Shown: positions 6,020-12,608 of the stretch, one piece after another
How positions within the stretch are numbered: the stretch's first letter is position 1
Layout: every line of letters starts with the position of its first letter
Assembly: GCA_044375695.1 (NCBI GenBank)
Contig: JBILMG010000010.1
Coordinates: forward strand, 1-19,796
Origin: DATDYW01 sp044375695
GTDB taxonomy: Bacteria; Patescibacteriota; Minisyncoccia; Phycocordibacterales; JAACPR01
DNA: 19,796 bases
Reading direction: 5' to 3'
The notes under the pieces: generated by a model
Seen by the model: the letters and a program-made list of their open reading frames with translations, nothing else
Told to the model about the DNA's origin: nothing
The model's database searches: none
Made by a program: the position numbers and the translations under genes

Positions 6020-6028
6020 CAGAAAAAC

Positions 6029-6880
6029 GTGAAGAACTACTACGAGATTCTCGGGGTACCGAAGAGCGCCTCCAAAGAGGACATCAAAAAAGCGTACCGC
6101 GAGAAAGCGAAGCAGTACCACCCGGACCGCCCCGGCGGCGACGCCGAGAAGTTTAAGGCGGCGGGGGAGGCCCACGCCGTGCTCTCGGATGACGGGAAGC
6201 GTGCCCAGTACGACCGCTTCGGCTCGGCCGGCCCTTCGGCGGGTCCGGGGCCTGGCGCCGGCAACTTCGGCGGCTTCGACTTTTCCGGGTTCGGCGGAGG
6301 CCAGGGCGTAGAGTTCGACCTCGGCGATATTTTCAGCACCTTCTTCGGCGGCGGGGGCCGACCGCGTCGCGGCCGCGACATCCGCGTCGACATTCAGGTG
6401 CCGTTCAAAGATTCGGTCTTCGGCGGCAAGCACCGGGTCCGCTTCACCCGCGACGACGGAAGCCGCGAAGATTTTGAAATCGACGTGCCGGCCGGCACGG
6501 ACGACGGTGACGCCTTCCGCGTCCCGGAAAAAGGTGAGCCAGCCGAAGGTGGGCGCCCCGGCAACCTCATCGTGCGCGTGCGCGTAGCACCCCACAAGAC
6601 CCTACGGCGCGAAGGATCGCACCTGGTAGCCGAACTACCGGTTAAGCTCTCCGAAGCGCTCCTGGGGGCAACCAGAGACTTCGAGACCCTCGACGGCACT
6701 ATCGAGGTCAAAATCCCCGAAGGCGTCACCCACGGCGAGGTGCTGCGCGTGCGCAATCGCGGTGGGGTAGAGGGGCGAGGCCGCGGCGACCTGTTCCTCC
6801 GCGTGCAGGTGCAGATGCCCAAGAAGCTCTCGCGCGAAGCCCGCAAGGCTGCTGAGGCGCTGCGCGAGGAAGGCTGCTAG
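6029..6880 (+). CDS. dnaJ: DnaJ/CbpA-type cochaperone without zinc finger
   Basis: A 283-aa protein. The J-domain (1-65) has the HPD motif at 31-33 (QYHPDRPGG), which triggers DnaK ATP hydrolysis. A Gly/Phe-rich stretch (about 70-112) follows, then two C-terminal beta-barrel domains (RVDIQVPFKDSVFGG, TLRREGSHLVAELPVKLSEA, GTIEVKIPEGVTHGEVLRV). The four CxxCxGxG repeats of classical DnaJ are absent, making it type II (CbpA-like). The start is GTG 6029, which gives the standard start KNYYEILGV; no Shine-Dalgarno. Being next to dnaK, it is probably the main DnaK partner here. A weak hairpin terminator follows. Confidence 0.93.
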   Translation: MKNYYEILGVPKSASKEDIKKAYREKAKQYHPDRPGGDAEKFKAAGEAHAVLSDDGKRAQYDRFGSAGPSAGPGPGAGNFGGFDFSGFGGGQGVEFDLGDIFSTFFGGGGRPRRGRDIRVDIQVPFKDSVFGGKHRVRFTRDDGSREDFEIDVPAGTDDGDAFRVPEKGEPAEGGRPGNLIVRVRVAPHKTLRREGSHLVAELPVKLSEALLGATRDFETLDGTIEVKIPEGVTHGEVLRVRNRGGVEGRGRGDLFLRVQVQMPKKLSREARKAAEALREEGC

Positions 6881-6896
6881 TTTTTCCACGGCGACC

Positions 6897-6939
6897 GGTT
6901 GCGCGAAGAATTGGGACGGGTGTAGCATTCTTCGCAACC
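6897..6939 (+). terminator. possible terminator after dnaJ
   Basis: GGTTGC-GC-GAAGAAT pairs with ATTCTTCGCAACC (13 bp with a 2-base bulge, 15-base loop). The following tract is only CGCCCTTTCCT, so termination may be partial. Confidence 0.5.
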
Positions 6940-7023
6940 CGCCCTTTCCTGAGTCTCAAAAATTCTACGAGAGGCGCGGACCCCAAACCAAAAACGATAA
7001 ACCCGCAAACCGATAAACTGCCT

Positions 7024-7092
7024 ATGATGAAATCTGCCCCCTCTGCCACCGTCAAAGCCGCCAAAAAGGCCGGCGACAAACCCAAGGCCTAA
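7024..7092 (+). CDS. tiny Lys/Ala-rich peptide
   Basis: ATG ATG 7024/7027 to TAA 7090-7092 encodes 22 or 21 residues: MMKSAPSATVKAAKKAG plus DKPKA. The composition (6 Lys, 6 Ala, 2 Pro, no acidic cluster) resembles the tail of a histone H1-like or ribosomal protein. TAAACT (7014-7019) lies 4-7 bases before the two ATGs, and a strong terminator follows at 7124-7163, so the unit is bounded like a real gene. The gap 6881-7206 holds nothing else. The transcript could instead be a short non-coding RNA. CGATAAAC is repeated at 6995-7002 and 7011-7018. Confidence 0.4.
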   Translation: MMKSAPSATVKAAKKAGDKPKA

Positions 7093-7123
7093 GAGCCCGT
7101 CGCAACCCGAAACCTCTAACCCT

Positions 7124-7163
7124 CGACCCCGACCGCCACGCGCGCGTCGGGGTTCGATTTTTT
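7124..7163 (+). terminator. terminator of the tiny-peptide unit
   Basis: CCCCGAC (7127-7133) pairs with GTCGGGG (7146-7152), extended by flanking CGA/TTCG with a bulge, and is followed by ATTTTTTC (7157-7164). Confidence 0.8.
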
Positions 7164-7206
7164 CTTTCCACAGGCGACGCGGCGCGACAGGGGATAGAAT
7201 GCCGCC

Positions 7207-7641
7207 ATGTCGTTCGCCGGCGTATCGGTCACCCTAATCGTCCTCGCGGCGGTTTTCGTTTTGCTCATCGCCCTCGCCTACACGGGGTACCGCCGACTGC
7301 TCCTGTCGGCCATCGTTGCCTTCTACCCGGCGGTTGTAATTTCTCAGAACTTCCCGTGGTTCGCGCCAACCACCGCTGGCGCGGTCACCGGGCTCTGGGC
7401 CGGATGCTTCGCGCTAGCCTTCTTCGCCCTCAAGAACCGCATCGACGGTGCCCCCTGGCCTAAGTTTGGACGCTTCGTCTCGGCCCTCGGCATCGCGCTC
7501 GCCCTCACCGCCGAGCTCGTCGCCCTCTACGTCTCGGTCCTGCCGCTCGAGACCTTCTTCACCCTCCCGAGCTGGCTGACTCTCGCCGCAGATGTCTCCT
7601 TCATCCTGCCCCTCGCGCTGGCGCTGATTTGGGTTTTTTAG
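7207..7641 (+). CDS. hypothetical membrane protein (about 5 TM)
   Basis: A 144-aa very hydrophobic protein with about five membrane segments, near residues 5-25, 29-47, 55-75, 87-112 and 126-144, joined by short loops such as YRRLL, SQNFPWFAPTT and KNRIDGAPWPKFGRF. The last helix runs to the C-terminus (IWVF). No conserved catalytic pattern is seen. TAGAAT (7195-7200) lies 6 bases before the ATG, with no clear -35 and no Shine-Dalgarno. It is GC-rich like the core genome, unlike the next gene. Function unknown; it could be an inner-membrane transporter subunit or scaffold, but nothing shows this. Confidence 0.75.
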   Translation: MSFAGVSVTLIVLAAVFVLLIALAYTGYRRLLLSAIVAFYPAVVISQNFPWFAPTTAGAVTGLWAGCFALAFFALKNRIDGAPWPKFGRFVSALGIALALTAELVALYVSVLPLETFFTLPSWLTLAADVSFILPLALALIWVF

Positions 7642-7671
7642 GCCAAAATCGAAACAGTCAACTCGAGGATA

Positions 7672-7701
7672 TTTACTTTTCTATATTTAGTTGTATATAA
7701 T
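7672..7701 (+). promoter_or_regulatory. promoter of the PQ-loop-like gene
   Basis: TTTACT (7672-7677), an 18-base spacer, and a perfect TATAAT (7696-7701), 12 bases before ATG 7714. The surrounding DNA is strongly AT-rich. Confidence 0.7.
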
Positions 7702-7722
7702 AGTACTCAACTTATGAGTACT
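7702..7722. repeat. inverted repeat spanning the start codon
   Basis: AGTACTCA (7702-7709) and TGAGTACT (7715-7722) form a perfect 8-bp inverted repeat with a 5-base centre. The start codon ATG 7714-7716 lies across the centre and right arm. It could be an operator or, if the mRNA starts early enough, a hairpin hiding the start codon. Confidence 0.5.
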
Positions 7723-8304
7723 ATTCCAATCTACTGGGTAGCCATTCTGGCATCCCTCGTTCAAATCGTTGGCTACGCGGACTACCTCATCCAATCAAAA
7801 AGAGACGGGGCTAGCCCTAACCCAGCGGGGTGGGGAATGTGGGCCTTTGGCTCGGCGACTCACCTGTGGGCCTACTCGCAGGTCACCGAAGGCTGGGAAC
7901 AGGACCTGCTGCCGGCAATTTGCTCCGGAACGTGCCTTCTGGTTTTTCTGTACCTATTGGTAAAAGGAAAATTTAAGAGGAGCGCAGGCGTCAGCCTCTG
8001 GGAAAAAACCACCTTCTGGGCAGACGTAGGCATTACCTTCCTGTTCGGGGCAAATGTTTTTTCTGCCGCATGGGCGGCTCTTGCGCTCCAGTTCGACGAC
8101 CTCCTGACGTACCTCCCGACGATCAGGGACCTCAGGAAAGACGCCCAGAGCGAGCACCCGAGACCTTGGGTGCTCTGGGGTGTCGGATACTCTCTGCAGG
8201 GCTGGGTCGTGGCATCTTCGGGGGGAGGGCTAGTCGAGTGGAGCTACCCGCTGATAAATCTGCCGCTCTGCCTAATCGTTGCCTGGATGTCTTCCAGGAA
8301 GTAG
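7714..8304 (+). CDS. PQ-loop-like membrane protein with two repeats
   Basis: A 196-aa integral membrane protein with about six to seven helices in two similar halves. Half one has VQIVGYADYLIQSKRDGASP followed by NPAGWGMWAFGSATHLW; half two has LTYLPTIRDLRKDAQSEHPR followed by PWVLWGVGYSLQGW. Each repeat shows a polar loop ending in P-x-x-W-x-x-W-x-x-G, reminiscent of PQ-loop/MtN3-SWEET carriers, which transport sugars, amino acids or other small solutes. That family assignment is inference; the canonical Pro-Gln pair is not present in the first half. The gene has a consensus promoter and its own terminator, and is more AT-rich than the core genes. Confidence 0.7.
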   Translation: MSTIPIYWVAILASLVQIVGYADYLIQSKRDGASPNPAGWGMWAFGSATHLWAYSQVTEGWEQDLLPAICSGTCLLVFLYLLVKGKFKRSAGVSLWEKTTFWADVGITFLFGANVFSAAWAALALQFDDLLTYLPTIRDLRKDAQSEHPRPWVLWGVGYSLQGWVVASSGGGLVEWSYPLINLPLCLIVAWMSSRK

Positions 8305-8309
8305 CGCTG

Positions 8310-8341
8310 AGTGCCCTCTCCGACTGGACAGGGCACTTTTT
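8310..8341 (+). terminator. terminator after the PQ-loop-like gene
   Basis: AGTGCCCT (8310-8317) pairs perfectly with AGGGCACT (8330-8337), with a 12-base loop, followed by TTTTT (8337-8341). Confidence 0.85.
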
Positions 8342-8353
8342 CATCTTCAAAAT
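8325..8353 (+). promoter_or_regulatory. promoter of the SET-kinase operon, nested in a terminator
   Basis: TGGACA (8325-8330, 5 of 6) lies in the loop of the preceding terminator hairpin; 17 bases on is CAAAAT (8348-8353), 6 bases before GTG 8360. The arrangement packs stop and start signals into about 50 bases. Confidence 0.5.
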
Positions 8354-8359
8354 AGCGAC

Positions 8360-8899
8360 GTGCATCACAGAAAATTTACCGTTCACAAGAGCCCCATTCA
8401 CGGACAGGGCGTTTTCGCCACTGAATTCATCGCCAAAGACGAAGTTGTTCTCCGCGTGCGCGGCCCAATCCATCAGCTTGAAGACGATGAGTCTATTAAG
8501 CCCGAGTACGAGAACTGGGTAGGTACCGATTTCGGCCTCTGGACGCAACCCCTCGATGAGACCCTGTTCCTGAACCACTCCTGCTACCCCAACACGGTCC
8601 TGAGCGGCGATATGTCCATCGTAGCCCTAGAGGACGTAGAAGCCGGAGACGAGATTACTTTCGACTACTCTCTGTCTGAGCGAGTTGTTAAGTGGCACAT
8701 GCACTGCCTCTGCGGACAGGCGTGCTGCCGTCAGCTAATCTCCTCTGTGCAGAGCCTTCCCGACTACGTCATTCAGCGCTACCTTCCGGATATCCCCCGT
8801 TTTGCGCTGCTTTCTTACTTGCAGTACAGAGAAAGAGTGCGTGATACGATTGGGCCACTTAAGCCGAAGGCAAGATCTATCCGTGACGAGCTCTGCTGA
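8360..8899 (+). CDS. SET-domain protein (putative lysine methyltransferase)
   Basis: A 179-aa protein from GTG 8360. SET hallmarks are visible: HGQGVFATEFIAKDEVV (residues 14-30), the cofactor/knot motif NHSCYPN (72-78), EAGDEITFDYS (94-104) and a post-SET-like cysteine cluster HCLCGQACCR (C116, C118, C122, C123). SET enzymes transfer methyl from S-adenosylmethionine to lysines of proteins. The domain is compact and complete, and a roughly 55-residue helical tail follows. Upstream in-frame starts would run through the terminator of the previous gene, so GTG 8360 is chosen. The stop overlaps the next gene's start by 17 bases. The substrate is unknown; the kinase, a ribosomal protein or a DNA-binding protein are all possible. 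Confidence 0.88.
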   Translation: MHHRKFTVHKSPIHGQGVFATEFIAKDEVVLRVRGPIHQLEDDESIKPEYENWVGTDFGLWTQPLDETLFLNHSCYPNTVLSGDMSIVALEDVEAGDEITFDYSLSERVVKWHMHCLCGQACCRQLISSVQSLPDYVIQRYLPDIPRFALLSYLQYRERVRDTIGPLKPKARSIRDELC

Positions 8900-10709
8900 A
8901 AAAAAGGAAAGAGGGTTAGGAGTCGGTTTTTACCTGGCGCTGTGGTCAGGCCTGGTTGCGATAGCCGCTGCGGCTTACAGGTACCTATGGCTCGCAGATT
9001 TTTCTCTGTCTGACGGGACAACCGCAAAAGCGTACGCGGAAAGCTGCGAACTCGCCCCCGCTAGCTTCTTAATATTTTCCCAAAACGTATACGAGCCCCT
9101 AATTTACTACTCGCACCTCTTGGCGCTCCTGTCCTCCGCTTTTTTCGCCTTGCTCCTGGCGGTCAAAGCAAAAGACAGCCTAAACGCGAGAAAGCTTGTT
9201 GTCGTCGTTTCGATAATTGCTCTTTGGTCGTTTTCCAACCTCGTCGTCTGGGCGACTCCGGATATTGGTCTCGAATACTTTTTCTGGGCAACCACAATCA
9301 TCCTAGAGGTTTTGCTCTACGGGTACGCCCTCAGCTTCATACTCGGAATCAGATCTCTGGATTACGAAAAAATTGATGCCCCGAGCATGGGCGCGGGAAA
9401 TTTTTTCCTCACGGCGGCCGGCCTCATGGCCCTCGCCGCACCCTTCTTTGCGCTTGGAGAGCTCGATGCATCCAACTGCGACCGGGTAATTGAAGAGCTT
9501 CCGTTCGTGACCAATTTTGTGACCGGGCTAATTTTTGTGCTGCTGGTAACGGCCGTGTGGCTGACGGTCACGAGCTGGCGAGATAAAAAGATTTTGCTCA
9601 TGAGCGGGGCGACCACGCTCATGCTCGCAATTTTTTCCGCCTCCAACATCGTCGGAGTTTTCAGCCAGGAGTACGGCGTAGAAAATTACAATCTTTTCGG
9701 AGTCCCGATTTTCGTCGCCTTCCTCGCGTATTCGACCATCTACTTCAAGAATCTTAATGCCAACCTCATAGGCACGCAGACCCTAATCTTCTCTCTCCTG
9801 GCTTTCGTCATTGCCGGACTTTTCCTCCCAGATAGTGCCTCTATTGGCCTCGCCCTAGGTTTCAAAGTCGTAACTGTAGTTTTCGTAGGGGGGCTCTTGA
9901 TGATGAGCTCGCGTCGCGAGACGCGCCTCCGCGAGCGCGCCGAGGCGTTGTCGAAAAACCTAGAGGTTGCCAACCTGCGCCTGCTCGAGCTCGACAAGCA
10001 GAAGACCGAATTCGTGTCGCTCGCCTCGCACCAGCTGCGCGGGCCGATCACCGCGATCAAGGGCTACGCCTCGATGCTCAACGAGGGCGACTACGGCGCG
10101 CTGCCGGTGGCCGCCATGGAAATCCTTGGCCGCGTCCAGAAATCGGCGCACGACATGGCGGTCCTCATCGGCGACTACCTCGACGTGACCCGTATCGAGC
10201 TCGGCAAGGTGAAGTTCCAGCCGGAGCGTTTCTCGATGCGCGACCTGCTCTCGGAGGTCGAGAAGGAACTTTTGCCGAACACGCCCAAGGAGCGCGTCAC
10301 CCTCGAGATCGAAGAGGGCGCCGACCCCCGCTTCGTCTACGCGGACCGCAACAAGGTCAAGCAGGTTGTGGGCAACCTCATCGATAACGCCGTGAAGTAC
10401 ACGCCCAAGGGCGCGGTTAAGGTGACGCTTACCCGCAACGGGGGGTACGCCCGCATGGAGGTGAAGGACAACGGCGTCGGCATCAACAAGACCTCGCTGC
10501 CGCACCTGTTCCAGAAGTTCTCGCGCGCCCAGAACGCCTCGAAGTCGAACATCAAGGGCACCGGCCTCGGCCTCTACATCGCGAAGACCATCGCCGATCA
10601 CCACCGCGGCCGCCTCTCGGCCATGTCCGAAGGGGAGGGGAAGGGTTCGACCTTCATCTTCGAGCTGCCGCTCGCCGACGAGCAGGCGCCCTCGAAGAAG
10701 GCTGCGTAG
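8883..10709 (+). CDS. multi-TM sensor histidine kinase (orphan)
   Basis: A 608-aa kinase from GTG 8883, the first start giving a sensible N-terminus (VTSSAEKKERG, then TM1). Residues 12-340 carry about nine or ten membrane helices, as in 7TM/MASE-like sensors; a short coiled coil (about 345-375) leads to the HisKA H-box FVSLASHQLRGPITAIKGY with H383. The ATPase domain has N498 in NLIDNAVKYTP, G1 DNGVGI (529), LFQKFSRA and G2 GTGLGLYIAK (559). All catalytic boxes are intact. No response regulator is adjacent. The start overlaps the SET gene by 17 bases, so the two are cotranscribed. The sensor half is AT-rich and the kinase half GC-rich. Confidence 0.92.
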   Translation: MTSSAEKKERGLGVGFYLALWSGLVAIAAAAYRYLWLADFSLSDGTTAKAYAESCELAPASFLIFSQNVYEPLIYYSHLLALLSSAFFALLLAVKAKDSLNARKLVVVVSIIALWSFSNLVVWATPDIGLEYFFWATTIILEVLLYGYALSFILGIRSLDYEKIDAPSMGAGNFFLTAAGLMALAAPFFALGELDASNCDRVIEELPFVTNFVTGLIFVLLVTAVWLTVTSWRDKKILLMSGATTLMLAIFSASNIVGVFSQEYGVENYNLFGVPIFVAFLAYSTIYFKNLNANLIGTQTLIFSLLAFVIAGLFLPDSASIGLALGFKVVTVVFVGGLLMMSSRRETRLRERAEALSKNLEVANLRLLELDKQKTEFVSLASHQLRGPITAIKGYASMLNEGDYGALPVAAMEILGRVQKSAHDMAVLIGDYLDVTRIELGKVKFQPERFSMRDLLSEVEKELLPNTPKERVTLEIEEGADPRFVYADRNKVKQVVGNLIDNAVKYTPKGAVKVTLTRNGGYARMEVKDNGVGINKTSLPHLFQKFSRAQNASKSNIKGTGLGLYIAKTIADHHRGRLSAMSEGEGKGSTFIFELPLADEQAPSKKAA

Positions 10710-10758
10710 CGGCGGGCCGCGCCATGCGGGCGCGGCCCGCCGCCTGTTTTTCTTTTTA
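10709..10758 (+). terminator. terminator after the histidine kinase gene
   Basis: A perfect 15-bp GC stem (10709-10723 with 10729-10743, 5-base loop) begins on the last base of the kinase stop codon and is followed by GTTTTTCTTTTTAA. Confidence 0.93.
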
Positions 10759-10789
10759 ATTTCCTCTTTTTCCTTTAGTATTGGCGAAC

Positions 10790-11734
10790 ATGTCCAAGAC
10801 CGTACTCACCGGCATTCAGCCCTCGGGGCAGCTCCACGTGGGCAACTTTTTCGGCGCTGTCTTGCCGCTGGTTACGCTCGCGAAAAGCAGCCCGGCCACC
10901 AGGGCGATGATCGCCGACCAGCACGCGCTCACCACCGTGCGAGAGCCCGCCACCCTGCGCGCCTCGACGGCCGAAATTGCCGGCGTGCTCCTGGCGGCAG
11001 GCCTGCCAGACGATGCCATTCTCTTCCGTCAGTCCGACGTGCCCGAGCACCAGGAGCTCGCCTGGTACCTCTCGTGCCTCACCACCGTGCCGTACCTGAT
11101 GCGCGCGCACGCCTTCAAGGACGCGGAGGCCAAGGGCAAGGAGCTTTCGGCCGGCACCTTCTACTACCCGGTCCTGATGGCGGCAGACATTTTGGCGCAC
11201 GGTTCCGACCTGGTGCCCGTCGGCCGCGACCAGCAGCAGCACATCGAGTTTGCCCGCGACTTCGCCGGCAAAATGAACAACGCCTACGGCGAAGGTACGC
11301 TCAAGCTCCCCGAAGGACTCATCTCCGAGGAGGTTGGGACCGTGCCGGGCACCGACGGCCGCAAGATGAGCAAGAGCTACGGCAACGTGATTCCGCTCCT
11401 GGCCAGCCGCGAAGAGCTCGCCAAACGGGTTATGTCCATCGTCACCGACTCGTCCGGCGGCGTGCCGCAGAACGTCTACGCCATTCACGCGCTCCTGCGC
11501 CCGAAGGCCGAACTGGACGCCCTGTACGCCGAGAAGGCGGGGAAGTACAAGGACCTCAAGGAAGCGCTCCTGGCAGATCTCGACGCTCGCTTCGCCCCGC
11601 TGCGCGAGCGGTACGCCGCGCTCGCGGCTGACCCCGCCGCCATCGAGACGCGCCTGGCAAACGGCGCCGCCGCGGCCCGCGCCGCAGCCGGTGAGGTCCT
11701 GAGCCGCGTCCGGAAGGCGGTCGGCATTAGGTAG
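10790..11734 (+). CDS. trpS: tryptophan--tRNA ligase
   Basis: A 314-aa class I synthetase that charges tRNA-Trp. The HIGH-type motif is PSGQLHVGNFFG (HVGN at 16-19), the adenylate and Trp pocket segments include MIADQHALTT and AGTFYYPVLMAADIL with VGRDQQQHIE, and KMSKS is at 192-196 (GRKMSKSYGN). Length is normal (about 330). An in-frame TTG at 10781 would add three residues, but TAGTAT (10776-10781) ends on it and lies 8 bases before ATG 10790, so ATG is the better start. It stands between a strong terminator and a weak hairpin and appears monocistronic. Confidence 0.96.
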   Translation: MSKTVLTGIQPSGQLHVGNFFGAVLPLVTLAKSSPATRAMIADQHALTTVREPATLRASTAEIAGVLLAAGLPDDAILFRQSDVPEHQELAWYLSCLTTVPYLMRAHAFKDAEAKGKELSAGTFYYPVLMAADILAHGSDLVPVGRDQQQHIEFARDFAGKMNNAYGEGTLKLPEGLISEEVGTVPGTDGRKMSKSYGNVIPLLASREELAKRVMSIVTDSSGGVPQNVYAIHALLRPKAELDALYAEKAGKYKDLKEALLADLDARFAPLRERYAALAADPAAIETRLANGAAAARAAAGEVLSRVRKAVGIR

Positions 11735-11756
11735 GCGAGACGACCGAATTGCCGCC

Positions 11757-11765
11757 TGGTACAAT
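11757..11765 (+). promoter_or_regulatory. extended -10 element before the YceI gene
   Basis: TGG-TACAAT matches the extended -10 pattern TGnTATAAT with one mismatch. No -35 is evident. The start codon follows at 11799, leaving a short leader of roughly 25 bases. Confidence 0.45.
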
Positions 11766-11767
11766 GC

Positions 11768-11785
11768 CCCGCGTTAGCGGGTTTT
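11768..11785 (+). terminator. weak terminator after trpS
   Basis: CCCGC and GCGGG form a 5-bp stem with loop GTTA (11768-11781), then TTTT. It is short, and lies just downstream of a probable -10 element. Confidence 0.4.
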
Positions 11786-11798
11786 AACTTTTCCAACC

Positions 11799-12452
11799 GT
11801 GCGTGCCATTCTGATTGCAATCCTGATCGTCGCCGTCGCCTTTGGCCTGTTTTGGGCTCTCAAGCCGCAGGCTCCGTCCGATGTCCAGAGCGCGAAAGTC
11901 GGCCCGGCCGCCTCTTCTACCGCTCCGGTCGCCACGACCACTCCGGTCGTCGCCCCGAGCGGCAAGCAGGCATCTCTCAGCTCCTTCACCTTCACCGGCT
12001 ACGGCCCGGGCAAGTCTCACGAGGGCACCTTCGCCGACGCCACCGTCAGCGATGTGACCTTTGGCGCCGACGGCGCGCCGGCTTCCGGCAAGTTCGTCAT
12101 CAAGACCGCCTCGGTCAAGACCGATAGCCCGAAGCTCGACGGTCACCTTTGCGCCGAAGACTTCTTCAACTGCGCGGCTAACCCGGAGATTGTCTTCAAC
12201 CTCAAGACGATTGTCCCGGCCCCCGTTACCGGAGACCCGAAGGTGCCGACCGGTCTCCCTCAGAACACGTACAAGGTTAACGGCACGCTCACCTTCAACG
12301 GCGTGACCCAGGACATCGCGTTCGACGCCACCTGGTTCCCGGTGGAGAGCCGCTTCTCGGCTGACTTCAAGTTCGACACCACGTTCTTCAACTTCAAGTA
12401 CGTCGGCATCGACAAGGAGGTCCGCGTACAGTTCGCCGGCGAAATTAAGTAG
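11799..12452 (+). CDS. YceI-family protein, membrane anchored
   Basis: A 217-aa protein from GTG 11799. Residues 2-21 are one hydrophobic segment (RAILIAILIVAVAFGLFWAL), followed by an Ala/Pro/Thr/Ser linker (about 25-55) and a complete YceI lipocalin-like barrel: FTFTGYGPGKSHEGTF, VKTDSPKLDGHLCAEDFF, NPEIVF, YKVNGTLTFNGVTQDIAFDA and the closing strands to FAGEIK. YceI proteins bind long isoprenoid-type lipids; the exact role in reduced bacteria is unknown. There is no lipobox cysteine after the hydrophobic segment, so an uncleaved anchor is more likely than a lipoprotein. Two cysteines (CAEDFFNC) could form a disulfide outside the cell. Confidence 0.9.
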   Translation: MRAILIAILIVAVAFGLFWALKPQAPSDVQSAKVGPAASSTAPVATTTPVVAPSGKQASLSSFTFTGYGPGKSHEGTFADATVSDVTFGADGAPASGKFVIKTASVKTDSPKLDGHLCAEDFFNCAANPEIVFNLKTIVPAPVTGDPKVPTGLPQNTYKVNGTLTFNGVTQDIAFDATWFPVESRFSADFKFDTTFFNFKYVGIDKEVRVQFAGEIK

Positions 12453-12550
12453 TCGGTAAGCGCAGTTCGCTGCTACGAGGACCCCGCACGAAGCGTGTGC
12501 GGTCGGGATCGGTCGAAAAACCTCTCGCCGGCGACCTTTGCTTCCGAACT

Positions 12551-12590
12551 CCAAAAACCGCCCCCGGCTTTCGCCGGGGGCGGTTTTTGG
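12551..12590 (+). terminator. terminator between the YceI gene and aspS
   Basis: A perfect 18-bp inverted repeat (12551-12568 with 12573-12590, loop TTTC); arms begin CCAAAAACCGCCCCC and end GGTTTTTGG, so it works in both directions. The rest of the gap 12453-12608 shows only a small hairpin CCGCAC/GTGCGG near 12485-12503 and no gene. Confidence 0.93.
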
Positions 12591-12608
12591 CTAGACTGCC
12601 CGGCACAT

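Noticed and set aside
11799..11870. Lipoprotein signal on the YceI protein
   Set aside because: There is no Cys after the hydrophobic N-terminal segment; the first Cys lies far inside the barrel domain.
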